A DNA stretch of 64,000 nucleotides from Sphaerolaimus hirsutus (Eukaryota; Nematoda; Chromadorea; Monhysterida; Sphaerolaimidae): positions 10,057,832-10,121,831 of the forward strand of contig OZ038458.1 in NCBI GenBank assembly GCA_964036195.1. The letters are read 5' to 3'. Below, one piece after another: positions 40,801-48,227 of this stretch; position 1 is the first letter of the stretch; each line of letters opens with the position of its first letter. The notes beneath the pieces were generated by a model, which worked only from the letters and a program-made list of their open reading frames with translations, was not told the DNA's origin and did no database searches. The translations under genes and the position numbers were made by a program.

Positions 40801-43800
40801 ACAGCACGCCTCCGAATGCCTTTAGTGTTTACGGACAGGGCACCCAGACCGCTCTGCACTGCCAATGCGCTGTAGTCGTGGTAGTGGGTAATGACTGGTT
40901 CGTGCATGACATTGAATTCGGGCAAGTGCGCTGCGTTTTCCCGCGCGGCCGCTGCACCGACTTGATCGAGACGCACATTCTCGACGAGGCGAATTTGCCC
41001 GAGGCAGACACCGCTCGTGTCAGCCGGAATTATGGCGACATCGCAGCATATAATGGCGAGCCGCCTCAGGCGGACACTGTCGAGTGGAAGACGTGGGTGC
41101 TGGTGTGTCAACTAAACGGGATCTACTATGGGTGGGCAACGCCCCCAGTTGGCAAACTACTGCCCACGCTGGCCGCCGACATGTGCCCCCTTGAGAAAGC
41201 CCTGTTTGACCTGCAAGTCCAAGGGGCGCGGCTGGACGAAATTGAGGCGCTAAACTACTTCCACGCCGTGATCATGCATGTCGGTCTGGTGGGAACACGC
41301 CTTGCGCGGCCGGAACAGCCGGCGGACATTGGTGCAACGCCGCTCGCCTCGCCATTCTGTTATTTTTACGATGAAACGAGCCGACTGGCGGTGCACATCA
41401 TCTGCGGCTGGTGCCCGCGTGAGTGGACATCCCGCGCGATCAAACGGAACATGCGTATTTTTCAGCCCTACAGCGAACGGCCGCTACCCCCCGGTATTCC
41501 GGCCAAGTCGACCCTCGATAGGATCATAGCCGGCCAACAGCTGGCGTACGAGCTGCGCGAGCAGTACTTCGCGGTGTTGCTAGGGGCACCCGCTTGTGAG
41601 CCCCAGGGGCGTGTCCAATTTGGTGCCTCCTTGCCCTACCAGCTAGCTCGCACACAACCAGCGCTTTCGTTCAATCAGATTCTGCAGGTGTTGCACTCTG
41701 TGAGGAGCCAAATTGCTCCGCCGGAGCCGCAGGAGTCTTCACGATTTGATGTTATCCATAATGCGGAGCATTCCCTCATGCGACGGGCCGACGGTCAGGA
41801 CCCCTCTGCAGACCCAATCGAGGAAGTCCGCACGAGTGGGACCCCTGAAGGCAACCCTGTCCACACTTGGCTGACTAAGAACTACAAGTTCCACGGGTGC
41901 TTCGACGACGGACGCCCCGTGGAGGACGTCGCGGGATTCCAGGGGGCGCAATATAGGTCGGCGCCTAACCGCCTGGCCAATTTCTTTTTCGACCCGCACA
42001 AGCGCCCCTTCACCCAGCTAGCTTCTGGCGTGCGCACGTGGGATGTCGGCCTGGTAGAGCCTCGTGCCTTGCCAGTTCCCGATGACCCCCGCCGGCGCAT
42101 TTTGAACCCTGACGAGTCGGCAGACGAAGGGATGTCCTCGGCCGCCCCTAGCGTGGTGGGACAGCTGGAAATTGCAGTCCCAATGGAGGTCGCGGCCGAC
42201 GGGGAGCAGTCCGATGCGGGTGTCTCGGCTGACCACGTCCCGGAGAACTGGCTCCAAGAAGTGGAGGCAGCGAACCGGGCCGAGGGCACCTACAGACTCC
42301 GCATCGTACCTCTTCAACCGGTGCGAAACCAGCTCGCTAAAGAAGTGTTTGAAAGCGCAACCGATGACAGAATTCGCGCTGTGGCGAGGGCGTTGCTTGG
42401 TCACGACGACTCAGGGAACAAAGAGAGACTGGACGCGCTGGGTTTTTCTAAAACAGCGGTGTGGTCGTCGTTTGGCTTGGTTGATCCCTTAGAACCGGCA
42501 GCGTATTTGGTGCCGGAACTGGGAGACGACCCCTTTGACGGTTTTGGACCGATCCCACTCCGCGACGCCTACGTGCCACCGGCTGCACTTATTCAGCCAG
42601 ACGGTGATGTCCAAGTGGCCCCGGTTAACCCGGCCGTGAATAGTTTTCACACTCACGAGCAGGGCCGGCGGTTTTTCCGCGAGCAAAATGTCCAGTACAT
42701 GACGCTCGAAACGGGATTGATTCTGGGTATTATGAACAGCACCCCGTATTTCTACTGCGAGCTCCCTATTGAGAGTCGCATGATCGACGTTTGGCGCCGG
42801 GAGGCCTGGCTACCCATGACGCAGTACTGGGATGATCTGCTTCCAGACCACATCACGCAGTTGTTTACCATTTTTCGCCAATATTACGCGGCGACAATGC
42901 AAGGGGAAGACGTTCGACCGTTCTTCAACTTGGGGACTAAACAACTGCAGTTAGTGCGGAATGCAGGGCTCCCACCTGCGGCGTCAGGGGAGGCCGAGTC
43001 GAATCACTGGTTGACAAACGCGTTTGGGCCGGCTGAACGCGCGCGCTTAGTGGCCGTCGCGAGGACCAGAGGGCATTATAACCCTGATTGGTCCCCGCGA
43101 CACCCGTTGAGGAGGGCCATGAGCGAGTGGCTCCAGCCGGAGCAAACGTACGCACCCGGTTGGGAGAGGTTACACGTCGAAAGCGTGCCCCTCCCACTCC
43201 GCCCCCTTTATGCTGAGATGCTTATGAGCCTCAGCTTGGACGAGTCTCGGTACACCTCTAATGCGGGACGCGCCTTGCCCTTCTTTCTTGACAGTTTCAG
43301 CGACAAACCGCCCTTGACCTTGGAAGTACCTGTGCCGCCCAACGTCTTCGCCGATTCAGAAGAAGTACTGCCTACTTTGCCAATAGGGCACCGCTATTTC
43401 GGCGGCGGTACGAATGTGTCACTGACTAGGTGCATCTTGAATTGGTTGTCGTTTTGGCGCAAACAGCGGGAACTCCTACACGTGTTGGTGCTGTCAAACG
43501 AACAGTGGGCGGCATACTGCGTGCGTTTCCCCGAAGCGCCACGAACCTGGGTCAGGTGGCAAGACCGACTTAGGCAGGCAAACCCGGACCAGCTGCGGGC
43601 GATGCTTGATGAGACTCAGGACGAGTTTACGGCCTTCTTGTTGCGCGCGAAGATCGTGTGTGCGACTGTTAAGAGACCCTCCGACCTTGTCTTGCAACCC
43701 GTGCTGAACACGTCTTTAGGTCGTTGGCTCGACTTTCGGTTGTATATCCTCCGGCTGCTGGCACTGGATGGGAGTCCCGGTTTGGGAAGACCGGACGTGC

Positions 43801-44696
43801 ACGCAGGCGTGGGTACGATATCGATTGGCGACTACCACACGTATCTATTCTTCTCCGGAGATAGTCCGTTGGGGAACTTTTTTAGGGCCCCTATTCCACT
43901 AATGGGCGATCTGTACGTGCCGTCATCTGAGCACTTGTATCACGTTCTGCAGTTGATCTTTAGCGGGGATCACGATTTGATTGTGCCCCTGCTCAGACAC
44001 TCGGAGCCTAGTCGCTGCAAGTCTCAGATGACGTCCTGGCGTAGGGAGGGTAGAATCGCCGGCTGGAAACAGAAACAGCGGGAGTGGCACAACTGCGGTC
44101 TTGCCGTTGCAGCCATGCACGCTGTTTTGCGACTCAAGCTGGCGACCTGCCCGGCCTACCGGAACGCCCTCGCTAACAACCCCGACTCGATTTTTATCGA
44201 GGCGAGCCCACACGACCCGTTCTGGGGTATTAAACAAGGTATGAACGACCGGACTCTTTGGACAAGCGTAGAGACGTGGGGTGACAACTGGCTGGGCCGG
44301 CTGCATATGACAATGGCGGAGCAACTAGCACGTGAACCCGCACCGCGTCCGTGGCCTGTTCTGAGCCTGAATGAATTGGCGATGTCCACCCTTGCGAAAT
44401 GCAGAGGCGCCGTCCAACGGCCACGACCGCTTCAACCGCTGTCCACTGCACTCGTGGATAGAATTGCACGGTGCAGGGCGGTGCGGCGGTATGCCCCCAG
44501 CGAAATTCCGCCAACTATCACGACCGTGCAGTTTGTCCAAGGCCAAGATCCGGCCATTGCGATCGGACAGCAGGTGGAATTGGGCCAGCGCCCCATCCCG
44601 CAACTTGCAGTGATTGAACGCGAGCACAACCTGCCGCGAGGGGCAAATAAGGCCGCTCGTAGGGTACACCGCCTGCGTCAGGTCCGCACTAAGTAG
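37884..44696 (+). CDS. 2270-aa accessory protein with C-terminal NADAR domain
   Basis: The intact frame starts ATGGCACAAGCGCACGC and ends TAG 44694-44696. Residues about 1980-2150 form a NADAR (YbiA-like) domain: PLGNFFRAPI, then SSEHLYHVLQ with the Glu at the position of the family's active-site residue, then DPFWGIKQG and GDNWLGRLHM. NADAR proteins cleave N-glycosidic bonds; members act on riboflavin intermediates or remove ADP-ribose from guanine. Residues about 885-1010 (WLSTLAIHYGIPTVLLYSE, later NDWFVHDIEF) faintly recall an OTU-type fold but lack a DGNC-like motif. The rest has no recognised domain. By eye it is more GC-rich than Gag-Pol, which suggests separate acquisition. A role in countering nucleic-acid ADP-ribosylation is inference. 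Confidence 0.85.
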   Translation: MAQAHASNPVYNDDGVLWDVLHRDGLICRSLSTLDSPDSVSVSSTVFELGDHIANFSPTAFEETLNSGNHRLLDQALLKDANAFLRTCNLPTLSDVPNRLCEVLTFSAARGLPPKLFVTPRRSNDWRLAGVDVTGHQLAEQMLTAVRNHVSTIRSAKREVVAAVATFIPEMFLYPVNEPGRQRFGFRSLLDYTPEDPFDGWMHTRSAFVRKFKQIWACHPGDPIVQVFIQNARQLENLGDYLPTVGQDQPKAISISLGYKRPRDSRDKNPFLVSLCFPNRVVIHVPIALLRSTTNNWTPLGGKLLFAWGDPRAVRLYASEAERETLIGMSGTPPPPCNTTGTTTTTTQWLSCIPVLEKLLLTTDELRVEHKDDCTDISVEVLVAAAWQLFSGQTLKCPIGSKHTPIDTVEVQVNDAWFANASSPAPRDLPAILEIQGYRAQTILDLFIFACWNSIRSPVTRPIEAVDHFRSISDDGGTGFMPTHQLDVVGHRLSHRHPPKQLRRSSNAFCERNQRPAPSDLHLNWLEDLVITYLGRVLYRLLTDRSLTTWTWAQRGGMPTTGPQWCKWLQELRDVWRFSDAAVRILQRLREIVPCVLTSMLASYLAAGSRATPKMLIVLLPQIFQYVNWFFLMLIRSDEPSMETMMSVHIRALWGELKIARSVTPTDGGPPTLVVALDLEQDRVFGSTDAPMSALRWKLAAPLSPALKSYTHCFLEWMNYARFQQHPDIAYKPQPHPLLPADAYARATFLLWQGPAPYRYDEPELEFDEDLPNHQLRGLPRIDHAAVYGDVRGRLEAVGEGRLYDITPLATVLDFSARTKSCGPVPMASIHNASTHPLLRWQVPTVPWASPRSDFGRMHVGVPPLRTLNSRSWSFLNHGRGAWDTIVASEGVFYLLPLCAGTLSPLLACMHILRQANAPSADFPARLLATACAMASVEWLDVVTGRAEVPRRCWLSTLAIHYGIPTVLLYSENSTPPNAFSVYGQGTQTALHCQCAVVVVVGNDWFVHDIEFGQVRCVFPRGRCTDLIETHILDEANLPEADTARVSRNYGDIAAYNGEPPQADTVEWKTWVLVCQLNGIYYGWATPPVGKLLPTLAADMCPLEKALFDLQVQGARLDEIEALNYFHAVIMHVGLVGTRLARPEQPADIGATPLASPFCYFYDETSRLAVHIICGWCPREWTSRAIKRNMRIFQPYSERPLPPGIPAKSTLDRIIAGQQLAYELREQYFAVLLGAPACEPQGRVQFGASLPYQLARTQPALSFNQILQVLHSVRSQIAPPEPQESSRFDVIHNAEHSLMRRADGQDPSADPIEEVRTSGTPEGNPVHTWLTKNYKFHGCFDDGRPVEDVAGFQGAQYRSAPNRLANFFFDPHKRPFTQLASGVRTWDVGLVEPRALPVPDDPRRRILNPDESADEGMSSAAPSVVGQLEIAVPMEVAADGEQSDAGVSADHVPENWLQEVEAANRAEGTYRLRIVPLQPVRNQLAKEVFESATDDRIRAVARALLGHDDSGNKERLDALGFSKTAVWSSFGLVDPLEPAAYLVPELGDDPFDGFGPIPLRDAYVPPAALIQPDGDVQVAPVNPAVNSFHTHEQGRRFFREQNVQYMTLETGLILGIMNSTPYFYCELPIESRMIDVWRREAWLPMTQYWDDLLPDHITQLFTIFRQYYAATMQGEDVRPFFNLGTKQLQLVRNAGLPPAASGEAESNHWLTNAFGPAERARLVAVARTRGHYNPDWSPRHPLRRAMSEWLQPEQTYAPGWERLHVESVPLPLRPLYAEMLMSLSLDESRYTSNAGRALPFFLDSFSDKPPLTLEVPVPPNVFADSEEVLPTLPIGHRYFGGGTNVSLTRCILNWLSFWRKQRELLHVLVLSNEQWAAYCVRFPEAPRTWVRWQDRLRQANPDQLRAMLDETQDEFTAFLLRAKIVCATVKRPSDLVLQPVLNTSLGRWLDFRLYILRLLALDGSPGLGRPDVHAGVGTISIGDYHTYLFFSGDSPLGNFFRAPIPLMGDLYVPSSEHLYHVLQLIFSGDHDLIVPLLRHSEPSRCKSQMTSWRREGRIAGWKQKQREWHNCGLAVAAMHAVLRLKLATCPAYRNALANNPDSIFIEASPHDPFWGIKQGMNDRTLWTSVETWGDNWLGRLHMTMAEQLAREPAPRPWPVLSLNELAMSTLAKCRGAVQRPRPLQPLSTALVDRIARCRAVRRYAPSEIPPTITTVQFVQGQDPAIAIGQQVELGQRPIPQLAVIEREHNLPRGANKAARRVHRLRQVRTK

Positions 44697-44724
44697 CTTG
44701 TACCAGACAATAGAGGAGTGCGGT

Positions 44725-44793
44725 GTGTGGGTGTCGGGACTAAAATGCCAAGCCTACGTCCTTGGGATTGTCCCGGCGCAAATACACCCAACT
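44725..44793 (+). ncRNA. Conserved-loop hairpin j
   Basis: The core at 44748-44765 is CCAAG, loop CCTACGTC, CTTGG, fully paired. TCGGGAC pairs with GTCCCGGC and GGGTGT with ACACCC outside. Confidence 0.72.
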
Positions 44794-44864
44794 CCTTGAT
44801 GTCTGATCGATTTTATTTTGACAATTGTGTGATGGCTACGTTCTTTTATATGAGCTACTTAGCC

Positions 44865-44905
44865 GGAGGATTAAAGTCCCAAGCCTACGCCCCTGGGATT
44901 ATCCA
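44865..44905 (+). ncRNA. Conserved-loop hairpin k
   Basis: The core at 44879-44896 is CCAAG, loop CCTACGCC, CCTGG. GGAT pairs with ATCC outside. One A-C mismatch on the plus strand. Confidence 0.62.
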
Positions 44906-44969
44906 ATGGCGATACCAGAGTCTTGAAACTTAACTACGCAGTTATCCTTGTCATGACGACGCAATGCGG

Positions 44970-45020
44970 TGTTGGGGTCTAAAGTGCCAGACCTACGTCT
45001 CTGGGATTGCCCCCAGCACT
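44970..45020 (+). ncRNA. Conserved-loop hairpin l
   Basis: The core at 44987-45004 is CCAGA, loop CCTACGTC, TCTGG. GTGTTGGGG pairs with CCCCAGCAC (one U-G and one bulge) outside. Confidence 0.72.
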
Positions 45021-45149
45021 GCGTGGTGACGTACTGACGAGGTACTGTTATAATGCCTCACACAGTTGTGCAATCTTCGAACGCTACTTACTTCTGAAGT
45101 AAAAGGGCTCTTTTCTTGTATTGCATACGCGCTATGATGACTGACTGAT

Positions 45150-45188
45150 GAATTAAAGTCCCAAGCCTACGTCCCTGGGATTATTCTA
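45150..45188 (+). ncRNA. Conserved-loop hairpin m
   Basis: The core at 45161-45178 is CCAAG, loop CCTACGTC, CCTGG. Short GAAT/ATTC pairing outside. Confidence 0.6.
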
Positions 45189-45247
45189 AGGCCAGCCACA
45201 TAGTCGCCAAAATACCGTACTTTAATGACAGCTTTATCGTGTAATGT

Positions 45248-45304
45248 GCCGTCGGTGGCTAAAGTGCCAAGCCTACGTCCCTGGGACTGCCACTGGTGAC
45301 ACAC
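45248..45304 (+). ncRNA. Conserved-loop hairpin n
   Basis: The core at 45267-45284 is CCAAG, loop CCTACGTC, CCTGG. CGGTGGC pairs with GCCACTG, and GCCGT with ACGGC, outside. Confidence 0.68.
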
Positions 45305-45435
45305 GGCATGGTATTGCTGGTCTTCCCAAATCGACAATCACTTGTCTCGCCCTTTAACCTCATCGAATTTCGCAATTCATCCAAATACCTGGAAACCAAC
45401 AACTGTAATTATTTATTTTTCGGAAACAGTGTCAC

Positions 45436-45512
45436 TTCGCAATGCGGTCTGGTGCCTAAAATGCCAAGCCTACGTCCTTGGGATTGTCACCAGCCGTGTA
45501 GCGTTGTGGTAC
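45436..45512 (+). ncRNA. Conserved-loop hairpin o
   Basis: The core at 45464-45481 is CCAAG, loop CCTACGTC, CTTGG. CTGGTG pairs with CACCAG, and CGCAATGCGG with CCGTGTAGCG-type bases, outside. Confidence 0.7.
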
Positions 45513-45689
45513 GTAAATGAGTTCAAATAACCTCAGGAAACAAACTAATTGGGCTCAAGATTTAATAGTCACGCCGCCTGCTTCGTTTGCGATTGTTATT
45601 CTTCATTTTTCTGCGCAGTTTTCGTCATTCCCCTCGCATTTTGGGACTTTTCCCTTATTCTTGTCACTTTTGAGTTGCCACAGTGTCAC

Positions 45690-45765
45690 TTCGCAACGCG
45701 GTCTGGTGCCTAAAATGCCAAGCCTACGCCCTTGGGATTGTCGCCAGCCGTGTAGCGTTGTGATG
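45690..45765 (+). ncRNA. Conserved-loop hairpin p
   Basis: The core at 45718-45735 is CCAAG, loop CCTACGCC, CTTGG. CTGGTG pairs with CGCCAG through a U-G wobble where copy o has U-A. This is a paired-state-preserving change on the plus strand. Confidence 0.7.
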
Positions 45766-45974
45766 CGTAAAATGGGTTCACATATTTTCAGGGAATAGAA
45801 TTAAATGGTCTCAGGATTAATAGTTACGCCGTCCGCCGCATTTGCAATTTTTTACCCTTCATTTTTGCGCATTTTCTGCCATTTTACCGCATTTTTGGGA
45901 CTTTTTCCCTATTCTTGCCATTTTTAGTTGAATTCTGATTTTTTTTGTGTGTATGCAGTAAATTATAGGGGCGC

Positions 45975-46043
45975 GGTGTGTGCGTTGGAACCTAAAGCGC
46001 CAAGCCTACGTCCTTGGGGTTGGTATCGACACACACACACCTA
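45975..46043 (+). ncRNA. Conserved-loop hairpin q
   Basis: The core at 46000-46017 is CCAAG, loop CCTACGTC, CTTGG. GTGTGTG pairs with CACACAC outside. Confidence 0.68.
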
Positions 46044-46123
46044 ACCCTGGCTTTTAAATAAAAGGGGGTCTTCCATTTAGATCGCCATTTTTGTACATAT
46101 TTTTGGGTATCACGTCTCTGAGG

Positions 46124-46182
46124 GCCAGGTCGAGGGGCTAAAGTGCCAAGCCTACGTCCCTGGGACTGTCCCGTGGCCTGGA
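46124..46182 (+). ncRNA. Conserved-loop hairpin r
   Basis: The core at 46146-46163 is CCAAG, loop CCTACGTC, CCTGG. CCAGGTCGAGGG pairs with CCCGTGGCCTGG (two U-G, one mismatch) outside. Confidence 0.7.
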
Positions 46183-46563
46183 CCCAGAGGCAAGCTAAAA
46201 ATTTGTGTCGCTTTATATCGCATATCTGAGTTGTTTTAAATATTTCTACTTCAAACATATTGAGTATCGCCGCGAATAAGTACCTCTGGTTTTCTTTTAT
46301 GCCGCCTTTGTATTCTATTTGCATTTAACAAAACCGCGTGGTCACATTAAGGAGGGCCCCTGGCTTTACATGTGTATTTAGAAATATTAGGACGGCCCCC
46401 CCGGTCATTGTGTAATTATTTGGGACTGGACTCATGGAATTTTGTGCACACAGTTTTTCCTTTAAAACTCCAGTGACCTTGAACACTTTCTTTTAAACAG
46501 CCACCTGGATAAAGACTTTTTGCTTCCCACATTTAAAGTAATCACCAATAATTTTTGCTGATT

Positions 46564-47301
46564 ATGGCTGGGAACAAATTTTTCAGCCACACAATGGCCA
46601 TATTAGTGGAAAAACAGTTTAGTTCCGTTTCACTTCAATCTTCATGTTTTTCCAAATTTCCTCATGCTTTCCTTGAAACCTTAACGGAATATTTTTGCAC
46701 AGGAAACACTTTTCTGCATCTATCTTTCTTGACCATGGATCAAAATCAAAATGCTGGCCATACTCATTGCTTGACAATGTCTGTCATGACTGGTTCACCA
46801 AATGTGAATTTCCATGAATTTATGTACCAAGGAAGCAACGAGATTGTCATGCGTGTGACCGCGGGAGAAATGCGGCTCACACAGCCACTTCAACGTGTGC
46901 TTGACTGGCAAGGTCCCCGTCGCGGAAAGTGAGAATTTTTCATGGGTTCAATGTAAAAACTGTGTACAAGGACCAAAATTTCTTTCAGCTTGAGTGAATC
47001 TGTCCTTCTGTGGGGAAACACGGCTTTTGGAAATGACCAGCCACTGTTGGCAATAACTGGCCATGTGGCACCGATTCAACAGTGTCAAATCCATGGCACT
47101 GGCACCCCAATGCAAGTACCGGCCCACTGTCTACCGAATAGGGAGTCGTCGATTTCACCAACTGATTTCACTTATGACCCGCATCTTTCTGTCGGGCCCC
47201 CCATGCATGTGACCACGCGAGTTATTAATTCACATAGTATTCCTATCAATATCACCCTGGAACAGATTGGCAATTTCGTAGATATCAAATTGCAATTTTA
47301 A
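46564..47301 (+). CDS. Small spliced protein of the giant element (225 aa), unknown function
   Basis: Exon 1 (46564-46928, from ATGGCTGGG) and exon 2 (46989-47301, ending TAA) join across a 60-nt intron with donor GTGAGA and acceptor TTTCTTTCAG. The split codon becomes AAC and the frame is kept; without splicing a TGA follows at once at 46930. This makes a product of 225 residues. I recognise no domain; the second exon has alternating hydrophobic residues (PLLAITGHVAP, INITLEQIGNFVDIKLQF) suggesting beta strands. A later in-frame ATG lies at about 46736. It sits between hairpins r and s and upstream of the 3' LTR. A retained, frame-preserving intron argues it is expressed. It could also be a captured host fragment. 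Confidence 0.6.
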
Positions 47302-48163
47302 TGGCTTCAATCCTGCGTTGAGTATTATTTCCTTTCCGCCTTGAGGTAAACGTAGTAATTCCAACAACAACATTTGCCAAATTTATTTTTGTACTCGCTA
47401 GTATCTCTTTTTACTATGGTGCAGGTGAACCACGACGCGTACTGATTCAGTTTCTAGTGTGAGTTGGGTGCAGCGGTCTAAAGTGCCAAGCCTACGTCCC
47501 TGGGACTGACCAAAGCACCCATTGTGCATGTTTTGATATCGCTTTTCTGAAATTTTCTCTTAGTAAGCGCAGTCACTTAGTTGCACGCGGTGATTTTTGG
47601 TAATTGTGTGGAGGTAAACCGCTTGAGCCATGTGTTTTTGTGAAGTTAGCCGCCGATTTGATTAGTAGCTGCGTTTGTGCCACCAAGATTAAATGCCGTT
47701 GTTTTTGTGCTTGCGATTAGGCTGAGAGTTGTGTAGCTGGGATGTTTTCTACCGGGATCCCTTTTGTGAATTGTTGTATTTTGTATTGTTGTGAATAATT
47801 CTAGCCTTTGTAGTGGTTTCAATTTAGTCACGTTTAGTTTATATTTTGTTTTAGTGGCATTCCACTTGCCTTCCGGTCTCACTTACGGTTCTCACGATTC
47901 TGCCTTTAAATTTTTTTTCTTGCCATAATCTTAGATTCGGTTTCGACGCTTTATTAGGGTGCTTCCAGTGCACATGTTGGCGTATTTTTCAGGGTTCCAC
48001 TTGCGATCTGGTAGCAATTTTTTACGTACCTCAAATATCTACCTGCAATACACCGCAACGCTTTAAATACATGGAAAATATCAACATCAGTCTCGACAGT
48101 TCCTTGTAAATAGTATATAACACCCTCTTCGCTGCTGTTACGATGACTAACCCGCGCTTTTAG
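47302..48163 (+). other. Non-coding tail before the 3' terminal signals
   Basis: Apart from hairpin s and T-rich text I see no gene. The minus-strand frame at 47646-47882 has no supporting feature. Confidence 0.6.
47464..47521 (+). ncRNA. Conserved-loop hairpin s
   Basis: The core at 47486-47503 is CCAAG, loop CCTACGTC, CCTGG. GGGTGC pairs with GCACCC and GGT with ACC outside. Confidence 0.7.
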
Positions 48164-48227
48164 AAAAGGGGGGAGGAAGTGTGATGCCTGTTCGCGCTGG
48201 GCCAGCGCTCAAAAGGTCGGTATAGTA
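48164..48227 (+). promoter_or_regulatory. Polypurine-tract-like block upstream of the 3' LTR
   Basis: AAAAGGGGGGAGGAAG (48164-48179) is followed by TGTGATGCC, a small palindrome GCGCTGGGCCAGCGC (48195-48209), and GGTCGGTATAGTA ending at the LTR. Unusually the purine tract is 48 nt from the LTR start, not adjacent. The palindrome is absent from the otherwise similar 35977-36021 block. Confidence 0.6.

Larger units (their letters stand above)
44697..46563 (+). other. Non-coding region dense in conserved-loop hairpins
   Basis: Nine hairpins (j-r) lie in 1.5 kb. Two neighbouring units (about 45420-45530 and 45680-45790) are clearly duplicates of each other including their flanks. No protein frame here is convincing: the short open frames simply run through the hairpins. 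Confidence 0.65.

Noticed and set aside
44697-45800. Small proteins overlapping the hairpin cluster
   Set aside because: Each frame is open only because the hairpin repeat itself is stop-free in that register; no shared start or length.
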